Below, piece by piece: positions 1 to 5,961 of a DNA stretch of 7,145 nt. The notes beneath the pieces are model-generated. The model did no database searches and was not told where the DNA came from. It saw only the letters and a program-made list of their open reading frames with translations. Within the stretch, counting starts at the first letter, position 1, and each line of letters starts with the position of its first letter. The position numbers and the translations under genes are program-made. Origin of the DNA: Oscillospiraceae bacterium (GTDB lineage Bacteria; Bacillota; Clostridia; Oscillospirales; Oscillospiraceae); NCBI GenBank assembly GCA_020025375.1, contig JAHHSF010000067.1, forward strand, positions 1-7,145, given 5' to 3'.

Positions 1-267
1 GAACTCACCGACCTGCTGGACTACCTCCTGCCCGAGGGGGTGGTTTTCCGGCAGACTACCAGCTGGGGCTGGTCCTTCCCCCAAAAATCGGACAGCGACT
101 GCGTGGCTCTGCCCATGGCAGCCCTGGTGGACGGGGAGACCTACTCCGCTGCCGAGATCTTTGCCGCCCAGCTCCGGGAGAGCCTGGGTTCCTACATCGT
201 GGGGGAGCACACCAGCGGCAAGGGCTACTTTCAGTATCACTTCCCCATGCCCAACGGGGGTGGCCTC
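1..267 (+). pseudogene. S41 (C-terminal processing) protease, catalytic-half fragment, inverted relative to its N-terminus
   Basis: Frame 1 is open from the window edge and reads as the protease core of an S41/Ctp serine protease. It starts with ELTDLLDYLLPEG, then VALPMAALVDGETYSAAEIF and VGEHTSGKGYFQ. The serine in YSAAE (codon 145-147) and the lysine in SGKG (codon 220-222) are 25 residues apart, the spacing of the Ser/Lys dyad in the family. Similarity ends at about PNGGGL (codons to 267), where members normally continue into a short C-terminal stretch. Beyond that the open frame runs by chance to 402, antisense to the N-terminal fragment at 259-483. The PDZ domain expected upstream lies outside the window or is lost. 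No start codon with a ribosome site is visible. It is probably the missing middle of the same gene whose N-terminus is on the minus strand; a fragment of a paralogue is the alternative. Confidence 0.75.
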
Positions 268-483
268 GTCCATGGCGAAGAGGGCCGCGTCGGCCACCTG
301 GTCCATATCCAGGGTCTCCTTCTCCACAAAGAGGGTTCGGATAAGGACGTAGCCCTCCATCACGGACAGCCCCTGGGGACCCAGAAGGAGAATCAGGGAT
401 AAAAGGACGCCGCCCAGGGTGAGGGCGGCGGTAAGAAGGATGGCCAAAGCCAGTTGTTTTCTTGTAAATCGTTTTTCCTTCAC
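259..483 (-). pseudogene. S41 protease, N-terminal fragment (signal anchor plus about 50 residues), gene interrupted by inversion junction
   Basis: The reading frame begins at a GTG (481-483). An AAAGGA ribosome site (491-496) lies 7 bases upstream and overlaps the stop of the M23 gene, so the two are translationally adjacent (12-base gap). The roughly 75 recognisable residues start VKEKRFTRKQ. A hydrophobic signal/anchor segment follows at about 11-34, then GPQGLSVMEGY and a helical stretch ending DAALFAMDEAT. This is the start of the membrane-anchored S41 proteases that follow ftsEX and M23 hydrolase genes in Clostridia. These normally continue with a GDRWSYY-like stretch and a PDZ domain. 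Instead, from about 259 the frame becomes the antisense of the S41 catalytic fragment on the plus strand. It stays open to the window edge without protease similarity. As it stands, no functional protease could be made from this start. Confidence 0.7.
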
Positions 484-495
484 AGCTTAGTCCTT

Positions 496-1761
496 TCAGT
501 GCTCCAGCAGAACCGTCTGGCCGCCTGAGCGGACATACAGGGTCATACCGGGATAGTAATCCACCGCGTCCACCCGCGTCCCGTTGATGCGGACCTCATA
601 GTGGAGGTGGTTGCCGGTGGAACGGCCTGTGGTACCCACATAGCCCAGCACCTGACCCTGGGAGACCACGTCCCCCTCCTTCACGGCCCGGGAATTCATA
701 TGGGCATAGAGGGTGGATTCATTATTGCCGTGACTGACCACCACATAATTGCCGTAGCTGTTGCTGTAGGTGGAGGTGATGACCACGCCCCCCCGGGCGG
801 CCAAAATATTGGTCCCTTTTGGGGCGGGAATGTCGATGCCACTGTGCTTCATGGGCTTTTTCAGGATGGGGTGGATGCGGTTGCCAAAGAGGGAGGAAAG
901 GGTATTATACCCCTTCAGGGGCCACAGGTAGCCGGTACCGGCGTTGATAGTGACCGCTCCGGTGGCCACCTTGGCCTCCCACTCCTTCTGCTTGGCGGCG
1001 ATCTCCTTATCCATGGCGGCGGCGGCGGCCTCCAGCTCCTTGAGGGCGGCCTCCATCTCGTCTTCCTTCCCGGCGATTTTATCCACAAGGGCATCGGCCT
1101 CGGCCAGCTTGCGGTCCAGATCCTTCTTCTGGACCGCCTGGCCGTCCCGGACCTCTTGCTGGGCGGCCCGGTCGCTCTCCAGCTGGGTCTTGGCATCGGC
1201 CACCTGGCGGCGGCTCTCAGTCAGGGCGTTCATAACGGCGTTATCATACTCCATCACGTCGTTCACCAGAGTAATTCTGTCCAGTAAATCGGAGAAGTCA
1301 GCAGCGTTAAAAAGGATTGACCAATAGGTCACGTCCCCGCCCTCCTCCATGTACCGCACCCGCTCACAGAACAGGTCGAACTGCTGGGCCTCCTTTTCCT
1401 CGGCAACGGCCAGCTCATCGGTCTTTTCGGCAATCAGTCGGTCGTATTGGGCCAGCTGGCGGTCGGAATTGGCAATCTGCTCGCGGATGACATTGATCTG
1501 CTGCTCCACCAAGCTTTTCTCGTCCACGGCCCTGTCCTTGTCCGCCTGAATTTTTTTCAAGTCTGCGTTCAGCTTTCTCCTGTCCGCGGCCAGCTCGTTG
1601 GCGTCGTTCCGCATCTGGGCCAGGTCGGCCTGCAGGTCATCGGCGGAGGCGGCCAAGGCCACCCCAACGACGTTGGCCAGCATGGGGAGAATCATAAGCA
1701 GGGCCATCAGTCCCGCCAGGGCGGCCATGATGGCCTTTTGATGCTTGCGAAAGAATTTCAT
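496..1761 (-). CDS. Secreted coiled-coil M23 peptidoglycan hydrolase (PcsB/EnvC-like, FtsEX-associated)
   Basis: A 421-residue exported protein likely to cleave peptidoglycan cross-links during division. Residues 1-40 form a signal peptide (basic start, long hydrophobic core, AxA-type cleavage near ALAASA). Residues about 41-265 are heptad-rich coiled coil, broken by a loop with MEEGGDVTYWSILFNAADFS (138-157). That loop resembles the region of PcsB/CwlO-type proteins linked to regulation by FtsX. Residues about 280-400 are a LytM/M23 zinc-peptidase domain with intact ligands: H306 and D310 in HSGID, H354 in YAHM, H385 and H387 in HLHYE. The start is an ATG with AGAGG (1769-1773) 7 bases upstream. 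It sits 22 bases after ftsX, which supports an operon in which FtsEX activates this enzyme, as shown for PcsB in Streptococcus and EnvC in E. coli. The exact substrate bond is unknown. The M23 call is near certain; the FtsEX partnership is inferred from context and architecture. Confidence 0.93.
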   Translation of the reverse strand: MKFFRKHQKAIMAALAGLMALLMILPMLANVVGVALAASADDLQADLAQMRNDANELAADRRKLNADLKKIQADKDRAVDEKSLVEQQINVIREQIANSDRQLAQYDRLIAEKTDELAVAEEKEAQQFDLFCERVRYMEEGGDVTYWSILFNAADFSDLLDRITLVNDVMEYDNAVMNALTESRRQVADAKTQLESDRAAQQEVRDGQAVQKKDLDRKLAEADALVDKIAGKEDEMEAALKELEAAAAAMDKEIAAKQKEWEAKVATGAVTINAGTGYLWPLKGYNTLSSLFGNRIHPILKKPMKHSGIDIPAPKGTNILAARGGVVITSTYSNSYGNYVVVSHGNNESTLYAHMNSRAVKEGDVVSQGQVLGYVGTTGRSTGNHLHYEVRINGTRVDAVDYYPGMTLYVRSGGQTVLLEH

Positions 1762-1783
1762 AGCAGTACCTCTTAAAACGGTC

Positions 1784-2674
1784 TTACACTTGCAGAAACT
1801 TACGGATGGCCACTAGGGAGCCGCCCACGCCGATAACCAGGCCGGTCGCCGAGAAGATCCCCAGGACGTAAAGGGCCATGCTCTGGAAGGGCAACAACTC
1901 CAGGAGCTGGGCGCCGTCGGTCTCGGCCACCGCCTTGACAATCACGGCGTAGACCCCCCATTGGAGGCCAAAGGCGATGAGGGCGCCCATAAGCCCCAGA
2001 AGGATGCCCTCAAAGACGAAGGGCCAGCGGATGAACCAGTTGGTGGCCCCGCACATCTTCATAATGGCGATCTCATCCCGGCGGTAGAAGGTTGCCAGGC
2101 GGATGGTGTTGGAGATGATGAAGAGGGAGACGAAGAGAAGGATGGCGATAAGAATACCGGCGATGACAGTGGCCATGTTTCGCACGGTCACAAAGCCCTT
2201 TGCTACCTCCAGGGCCGCCGAGATATTGGCGACCCCCTCTACCCCTTCCACCAGACGTACTGTGGCCTCCATCTGCTCGATGTCATTGACGTGGATGCTG
2301 TACCGATCCCGGAGCACCGTGGGAGGCAGGCCCTCAAACAGCTCGTTGTCCCCCTGCTGGTCCACATAATTGTCCAGGGCCTCCTGCCGGGTAATGAAGG
2401 TAGCCGTGGCTACATTGGGCAGAGCTTCCAGCTTGGCCTGGATGGCCCGGGCCTGGTCCTCGGTGTAGGTCTCGTCTATGTAGGCCAAAAATTCGTTGTC
2501 CCGCTCCAGCTTGGTAAGATTGTGCTCCAGGTTGATGGCCACCAGGGAGAAGGAGCCCATAATGAGCAGACAGGCCACAATCATACACACGGCGGCAAAA
2601 GACATGAAACCGTGGGTAAAGATGCCGCGGAAGCCCTCGCTCAGATGATATCCTAAGTCAAATCGTTTCGTCAT
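1784..2674 (-). CDS. ftsX: Cell-division protein FtsX (ABC-type permease subunit)
   Basis: A 296-residue membrane partner of FtsE that relays the ATPase cycle to extracellular cell-wall hydrolases. Topology by eye: cytoplasmic N-terminus; TM1 at about 24-46; an extracellular domain at about 50-160 (including YIDETYTEDQA and FEGLPPTVLRDRYSIHV); TM2 at about 167-188; TM3 at about 218-247; TM4 at about 265-288. The cytoplasmic loop EIAIMKMCGATNWFIRWPF between TM2 and TM3 is the hallmark FtsX/MacB-type coupling segment. Length and four-helix layout are usual for Firmicutes FtsX. The ATG start lies inside the end of ftsE (17-base overlap), indicating translational coupling. The M23 hydrolase gene follows after 22 bases. 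Identification is firm; the hydrolase as its partner is inferred from gene order. Confidence 0.95.
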   Translation of the reverse strand: MTKRFDLGYHLSEGFRGIFTHGFMSFAAVCMIVACLLIMGSFSLVAINLEHNLTKLERDNEFLAYIDETYTEDQARAIQAKLEALPNVATATFITRQEALDNYVDQQGDNELFEGLPPTVLRDRYSIHVNDIEQMEATVRLVEGVEGVANISAALEVAKGFVTVRNMATVIAGILIAILLFVSLFIISNTIRLATFYRRDEIAIMKMCGATNWFIRWPFVFEGILLGLMGALIAFGLQWGVYAVIVKAVAETDGAQLLELLPFQSMALYVLGIFSATGLVIGVGGSLVAIRKFLQV

Positions 2675-3350
2675 GCTGATAATACCCGCCTGTCTCGTCG
2701 CTTATCACTCTGCCGTTTTCAATGGCGATAACCCGTTTTCCAAACCGGTCCACCAACTCCCGCTCGTGGGTGACCACCAGGACGGTGGTGCCCAGCTCGT
2801 TGATGCGCTCCAGGAGCATCATAATCTCCAGGGAGCGCTGGGGGTCCAGGTTGCCCGTGGGCTCGTCGGCAATAATCATGCTGGGATTGTTCACCAGAGC
2901 CCGGGCAATGGCGACTCGCTGTTGCTCGCCGCCCGAGATCTCGTTGGGGTGCCGGTCCCCCTTTTTCTCCAGCCCCACCAGCTTGAGGACGTAGGGAATC
3001 CGCTCCCGGATGGCCCGGGGGGAGGCCCCCACCGCCTTCATGGCGAAGGTGAGGTTTTCCTTGATGGTCTTCTTCTCGATCAGCCGGAAGTCCTGAAAGA
3101 TGACCCCCAGGGTACGGCGCATATAGGCCACCTGTCCGGGCCGAATGGTGTTCAGATTATAGCCGTTCACCATGAGGCGGCCCGCCGAGGGGGGAATCTC
3201 CGCCGTGATGAGCTTGATGATGGTGGACTTTCCAGACCCGGAGGGGCCTACCAAAAAGACAAAATCCCCATCGTCAATCCGCATATTGACCCCCTTGAGG
3301 GCCTTGGTGCCGTTGTCATATTCCTGTTGTACGTCAATGAGTCGTATCAT
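2658..3350 (-). CDS. ftsE: Cell-division ATP-binding protein FtsE
   Basis: A 230-residue ABC ATPase that works with FtsX at the division site. The family uses ATP hydrolysis to control peptidoglycan hydrolases rather than to transport a solute. All ABC motifs are present: Walker A GPSGSGKST (35-43), Q-loop VIFQDFRL (Q86), signature SGGEQQR (139-145), Walker B MIIADEP (158-164), GNLD D-loop, and switch histidine H195 in VVTHE. The MIRLIDVQQEY start and DFVFLVGPSGSGKST are typical of FtsE rather than LolD/MacB transporters. A weak GAGG lies 10 bases before the ATG. It is the first gene of the ftsE-ftsX-M23-S41 group and lies just below the terminator of the upstream regulator gene. The 3' end overlaps ftsX by 17 bases. 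Confidence 0.97.
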   Translation of the reverse strand: MIRLIDVQQEYDNGTKALKGVNMRIDDGDFVFLVGPSGSGKSTIIKLITAEIPPSAGRLMVNGYNLNTIRPGQVAYMRRTLGVIFQDFRLIEKKTIKENLTFAMKAVGASPRAIRERIPYVLKLVGLEKKGDRHPNEISGGEQQRVAIARALVNNPSMIIADEPTGNLDPQRSLEIMMLLERINELGTTVLVVTHERELVDRFGKRVIAIENGRVISDETGGYYQHDETI

Positions 3351-3357
3351 GCCTGCG

Positions 3358-3388
3358 TTTCCTCATACTCTTTTGAAATTACAAACAA
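3358..3388 (-). promoter_or_regulatory. Possible weak promoter for ftsE, starting in the U-tract of the preceding terminator
   Basis: On the minus strand TTGTTT (3383-3388) is followed after 15 bases by TATGAG, just ahead of the ftsE start. The spacing is short and the -10 match imperfect. The alternative is that the division operon is fed by read-through of the preceding terminator. Confidence 0.25.
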
Positions 3389-3413
3389 GGGGGACGCCGG
3401 TTTGGCGTCCCCC
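3383..3413 (-). terminator. Rho-independent terminator of the PucR/CdaR-type regulator gene
   Basis: A perfect 10-bp GC-rich stem (3389-3398 with 3404-3413) has a 5-base loop. On the minus strand it is followed by TTGTTTGT. It lies 12 bases past the regulator's stop codon and about 40 bases before ftsE. The U-tract is interrupted, so termination may be partial. Confidence 0.8.
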
Positions 3414-3425
3414 CTTTCGGTCTGA

Positions 3426-4514
3426 TCAGGACTCGATTCCCCGGGAGACAAGGTACTTTTTGACCATCAAGGCGACCTTAAAGGTGATGGCGTCATCGAA
3501 CTCCCGGAGGTCCAGTCCGGTGAGCTTCTTGATCTTCTCCAGACGATAGACCAGGGTGTTCCGGTGCACAAAGAGCTTCCGAGCTGTCTCCGAGACGTTC
3601 AGGTTGTTCTCGAAAAATTTGTTGATGGTGAAGAGGGTCTCCTGGTCCAAGGCGTCGATGGGATTCTTTTTAAAGACCTCCTGGAGGAACATCTCGCACA
3701 GGGTGGTGGGAAGCTGATAAATAAGCCGCCCAATTCCCAGGTTTTCATAGTTGATGATGGACTTCTCGGTATCAAAGACCTTGCCTACCTCGATGGCCAC
3801 CTGGGTCTCCTTATAGGCCCGGGCCAGGTCACGGATGTGGGTGACGATGGTGCCGATGCCGATGACGGTACGCACTCCCAGCTCCTTGGAGAGGGTCTCC
3901 TCCACATGGGCGGCGATGTGCATAAGCTCCCGGGCATCCGCCCCTTCGGGAAGCTGCTTGATGAGGGCTATGTCGGTCTCACTGATGGAAAGGACAAAGT
4001 CCATCTGCTTGTCCGGGAAGAGGGACCGAACCACGTCGATGGCCGCCATGTCCGGAATGCCAAGTTGGCGGATGAGGAAAACAGCCCGGGGGATGTCCGA
4101 GATGAAGTGGAGTTCCTTGGCCCGAACATAGATATCTCCGAGCAAAATATTGTCGGAAATAATGTTCTTTACAAAGGTAGCTTTATCATGCTTCTCCTCG
4201 TAGGAAGTCTTGGCTCCGTTCAGGGCCACGCAGGCCATGGCGCAAAGGGTGGCGGCAAGCTCGTCCTCCCCCTTGACAAACACGGCGTAGTCAAACTGGG
4301 CGCCCACCCCAGCCAAAGTCTGGAACGTCTTCCCCTCAAAGGCAATCGGACTGTCGCTCCGATTCAGGGCGTCAATGGCTCCTGGCCAATGTTCACCGAT
4401 GGAAGTCAATTCGTTACACGAGACAACCGTCCCCTCGCTGTCGATCACACCGATGGCACGGTCCGTGCAGTCTTTCATCTGGAGCACCACGCTCTGAAAC
4501 ACTCGACTGGACAT
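3426..4514 (-). CDS. PucR/CdaR-family helix-turn-helix transcription regulator
   Basis: A 362-residue cytoplasmic regulator. The N-terminal part (about 1-110, with RAIGVIDSEGTVVSCNELTSIGE) looks like a ligand-sensing domain related to the sugar-diacid recognition domain. The middle (about 115-270) resembles the GGDEF-like dimerisation domain of CdaR proteins. The C-terminus (291-350) is the PucR-type HTH, with FFENNLNVSETARKLFVHRN followed by TLVYRLEKIKKLTGLDLREF. The ATG at 4514 is chosen because an ideal AAGGAGG (4523-4529) sits 8 bases upstream. An in-frame GTG at 4535 would put that site inside the coding region. It has its own sigma-A promoter and terminator. Family members usually respond to small metabolites, but no sugar-acid or purine genes are nearby. 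Its position directly before ftsEX suggests it may control that operon or an unlinked regulon; this is inference, and the ligand is unknown. Confidence 0.9.
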   Translation of the reverse strand: MSSRVFQSVVLQMKDCTDRAIGVIDSEGTVVSCNELTSIGEHWPGAIDALNRSDSPIAFEGKTFQTLAGVGAQFDYAVFVKGEDELAATLCAMACVALNGAKTSYEEKHDKATFVKNIISDNILLGDIYVRAKELHFISDIPRAVFLIRQLGIPDMAAIDVVRSLFPDKQMDFVLSISETDIALIKQLPEGADARELMHIAAHVEETLSKELGVRTVIGIGTIVTHIRDLARAYKETQVAIEVGKVFDTEKSIINYENLGIGRLIYQLPTTLCEMFLQEVFKKNPIDALDQETLFTINKFFENNLNVSETARKLFVHRNTLVYRLEKIKKLTGLDLREFDDAITFKVALMVKKYLVSRGIES

Positions 4515-4522
4515 CGATAAAG

Positions 4523-4529
4523 CCTCCTT
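4523..4529 (-). promoter_or_regulatory. Ribosome binding site fixing the regulator start at 4514
   Basis: AAGGAGG lies 8 bases before ATG 4514. An upstream in-frame GTG (4535) would leave this Shine-Dalgarno within the gene, so the shorter protein is preferred. Confidence 0.85.
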
Positions 4530-4572
4530 GCTCACTTATCTGTCGCTTTTTCTATTATCAAACACGTTTATT

Positions 4573-4601
4573 ATTATAAAGGGTAGAAAGGCGTTTTTCA
4601 A
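4573..4601 (-). promoter_or_regulatory. Sigma-A promoter of the PucR/CdaR-type regulator
   Basis: On the minus strand TTGAAA (-35, 4596-4601) and a perfect TATAAT (-10, 4573-4578) are separated by exactly 17 bases. The predicted transcript starts near 4566, giving a leader of about 50 bases before ATG 4514. The promoter begins 8 bases past the rsuA stop, and no terminator separates them. The regulator may therefore also receive rsuA read-through. Confidence 0.8.
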
Positions 4602-4608
4602 GGGGAAA

Positions 4609-5328
4609 TCAAGATTTTTTTGTGGAATTTGACCAAAGCATGGTGATTTCCTCGACGGTAAGCGGCCTCCAGGCCCCTTTTTCCAATGTGTTGTCCAGTT
4701 CCAAAGGCCCCATGGACAGCCGCTTGAGATAGGTCACTGGCTTTCCCCGCTGGGCCAGCATCCGCTTGACCTGGTGGAACTTCCCCTCCCGCAGGGTGAC
4801 CAGTCCCTCTCCCGGCGTTTCCAGGGGCTCCAACCCAGCGGGCATACAGGCCGTCCCGTCCTCAAGAATGAGGCCGTCAGCAAAAGCCCGGACGTCAGAG
4901 GCATCCAGGACCCCCTCCACCCGGACAAAGTAGACCTTGTCCACGTGTTTGCGGGGAGAGAGTAATTCGTGGGCCAGGACCCCGTCGTCGGTGAGGAGGA
5001 GAAGGCCTTCTGTGTCCTTGTCCAGTCGGCCCACGGGAAAAAGCCCCAGCTTTTTCAGATGGGGTGGGAGCAGATCCAGCACGGTCTTTTGCCGCGCGTC
5101 CTCTGTGGCCGAGAGGAGCCCAGCAGGCTTGTGAAGCATGAGATAGGTAGGCTGGCTGTGAGTAAGGCTCTCCCCGTCCACCGCCACCAGGGCGGTTTTC
5201 TCAATCTTCTCGTCGGCCTTTCGGGCCACCTTGCCCTCCACCGTCACCCGGCCCGCTTTCACCAGCTCCCGGGCCTCCTTTCGGGACCAGCGGCCGGTGC
5301 TGACCAGGGCCTTGTCCAGTCGTTCCAA
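4609..5328 (-). CDS. rsuA: RsuA-family 16S rRNA pseudouridine synthase
   Basis: A 239-residue enzyme that isomerises a uridine in rRNA to pseudouridine. The RsuA-like sequence points to small-subunit U516 (E. coli numbering). An S4 RNA-binding domain occupies about 1-50 (MERLDKALVSTGRWSRKEAR, then AGRVTVEGK). The catalytic domain holds YLMLHKPAG (62-70), then GRLDKDTEGLLLLTDDG with catalytic D103, and the late motif REGKFHQVKRM (180-190). A TTG start at 5328 is chosen because AAAGGAGG lies 8 bases upstream and MERLDK is the usual S4 start. An ATG 16 codons earlier (5376) has only a poorly spaced AGGTGG. The open frame continuing further upstream is antisense to the DUF4830 gene. RluB-type specificity cannot be excluded. 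It is divergent from the DUF4830 gene and followed by the regulator gene. Confidence 0.92.
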   Translation of the reverse strand: MERLDKALVSTGRWSRKEARELVKAGRVTVEGKVARKADEKIEKTALVAVDGESLTHSQPTYLMLHKPAGLLSATEDARQKTVLDLLPPHLKKLGLFPVGRLDKDTEGLLLLTDDGVLAHELLSPRKHVDKVYFVRVEGVLDASDVRAFADGLILEDGTACMPAGLEPLETPGEGLVTLREGKFHQVKRMLAQRGKPVTYLKRLSMGPLELDNTLEKGAWRPLTVEEITMLWSNSTKKS

Positions 5329-5336
5329 GGGTTCCC

Positions 5337-5343
5337 CCTCCTT
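5337..5343 (-). promoter_or_regulatory. Ribosome binding site supporting a TTG start for rsuA
   Basis: AAGGAGG on the minus strand lies 8 bases before TTG 5328. This is a far better match and spacing than the site before the alternative ATG at 5376. Confidence 0.8.
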
Positions 5344-5419
5344 TGTCTCTCTTATTTCTAAAAAGTAGTGTATCATATTTCCACCTGAATGAACATAAAA
5401 ATCACTACCAGAATAAAAA

Positions 5420-5425
5420 AGGAGG
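5420..5425 (+). promoter_or_regulatory. Ribosome binding site fixing the DUF4830 gene start at GTG 5434
   Basis: AGGAGG lies 8 bases before GTG 5434. The in-frame ATG at 5389 has no such site and would place this one inside the gene. A second GTG at 5443 is too distant. Confidence 0.8.
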
Positions 5426-5433
5426 ATGCAAGC

Positions 5434-5922
5434 GTGTTCATTGTGACCGCAAAAATAAGGCGTGGGAGGCTGGCTTTGGGCGCTCTGGGGGTGGCGGTGG
5501 CGTGCGCCGCCGCCGTGGTCCTCGCCGGCCTGTTGGGGTCCTCCACTGCCGCCGCTTCCACCAACCGCCCCAGCCCCAAGGGAGTCAAGACGGCGGAGGA
5601 CCGGGTGGCCTATCTGGAGGGGTACGGCTGGCTCGTGAATCCCGAGCCCATCGCCGTGGAAGAGCTCCTCATTCCAAAGGAGTTCGACGAGACCTACAAT
5701 GAGTATTTGGAGCTCCAGACCTCTCAGGGCTTCGATCTGACCAAGTATCAGGGGAAGCGGGTGAAGCGGTACGCCTTCGAGATCCTCAACTACCCCACCG
5801 GTGAGACCGGGGTCCAGGCAGGCATCCTGGTCTACAAAAACACCGTCATCGGAGGCGAGGTCCTCTCCGCCCAGCTCAACGGTTTCCTCCACGGCCTGGC
5901 CATGCCGGAGGCCGACCAATAG
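5434..5922 (+). CDS. Membrane-anchored DUF4830 family protein
   Basis: A 162-residue protein of unknown function and the only intact plus-strand gene here. It has a short basic N-terminus and one hydrophobic segment at about 13-34, followed by a small-residue/proline linker (35-50). The remainder would then be extracytoplasmic. The globular part (about 52-157) includes DRVAYLEGYGWLVNPEPIAV, EFDETYNEYLELQTSQGFDL, GKRVKRYAFEILNYP and VIGGEVLSAQLNGFLHGL. This pattern matches, from memory, the DUF4830 domain common in Oscillospiraceae and relatives. The GTG start follows an ideal ribosome site. There is no Cys lipobox at the end of the hydrophobic segment, so it looks like a signal anchor or cleaved signal peptide rather than a lipoprotein. 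It is divergent from rsuA, convergent with mscS and apparently monocistronic. I know of no established function, and its neighbours do not suggest one. Confidence 0.8.
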   Translation: MFIVTAKIRRGRLALGALGVAVACAAAVVLAGLLGSSTAAASTNRPSPKGVKTAEDRVAYLEGYGWLVNPEPIAVEELLIPKEFDETYNEYLELQTSQGFDLTKYQGKRVKRYAFEILNYPTGETGVQAGILVYKNTVIGGEVLSAQLNGFLHGLAMPEADQ

Positions 5923-5924
5923 GC

Positions 5925-5959
5925 AAAAAAGGCCGTCTGACTTTGTCAGGCGGCCTTTT
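5925..5959. terminator. Bidirectional terminator between the DUF4830 gene and mscS
   Basis: A 15-bp stem (5927-5941 with 5945-5959) has a 3-base loop. Runs of A (5925-5930) and T (5956-5959) flank it, so it can end both convergent transcripts. One pair is U-G on the plus RNA and A-C on the minus RNA. It begins right after the DUF4830 stop (5920-5922) and ends 3 bases from the mscS stop. Confidence 0.88.
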
Positions 5960-5961
5960 GC

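Noticed and set aside
268..402. Chimeric C-terminus continuing the plus-strand S41 frame
   Set aside because: The frame stays open only because it runs antisense to the S41 N-terminal codons in phase. The residues have no protease similarity.
601..1287. Long plus-strand open frame opposite the M23 gene
   Set aside because: Low-complexity Gly/His/Leu-rich translation with no ribosome site, exactly antisense to a well-supported gene. Such shadows are common in GC-rich coding DNA.
1961..2656. Plus-strand open frame opposite ftsX
   Set aside because: Antisense shadow of ftsX. The translation has no recognisable domain and the frame is explained by codon bias.
2673..3425. Plus-strand open frame opposite ftsE
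   Set aside because: Antisense to a complete ABC ATPase. No family motif or ribosome site supports it.
3564..4520. 318-codon plus-strand frame opposite the regulator
   Set aside because: Spans almost the whole regulator on the opposite strand, with a Gly/Val/Leu/His-rich translation typical of an antisense shadow.
5329..5433. Promoters in the divergent rsuA/DUF4830 spacer
   Set aside because: Minus-strand TATGAT (5372-5377) and plus-strand TATCAT (5371-5376) resemble -10 boxes, but neither has a convincing -35 at normal spacing. Promoters must exist here, but I cannot place them with confidence.
5329..5919. N-terminal extension of rsuA by up to 197 codons
   Set aside because: It is antisense to the DUF4830 gene, low in complexity and unlike any pseudouridine synthase N-terminus. 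The TTG start has the proper ribosome site.
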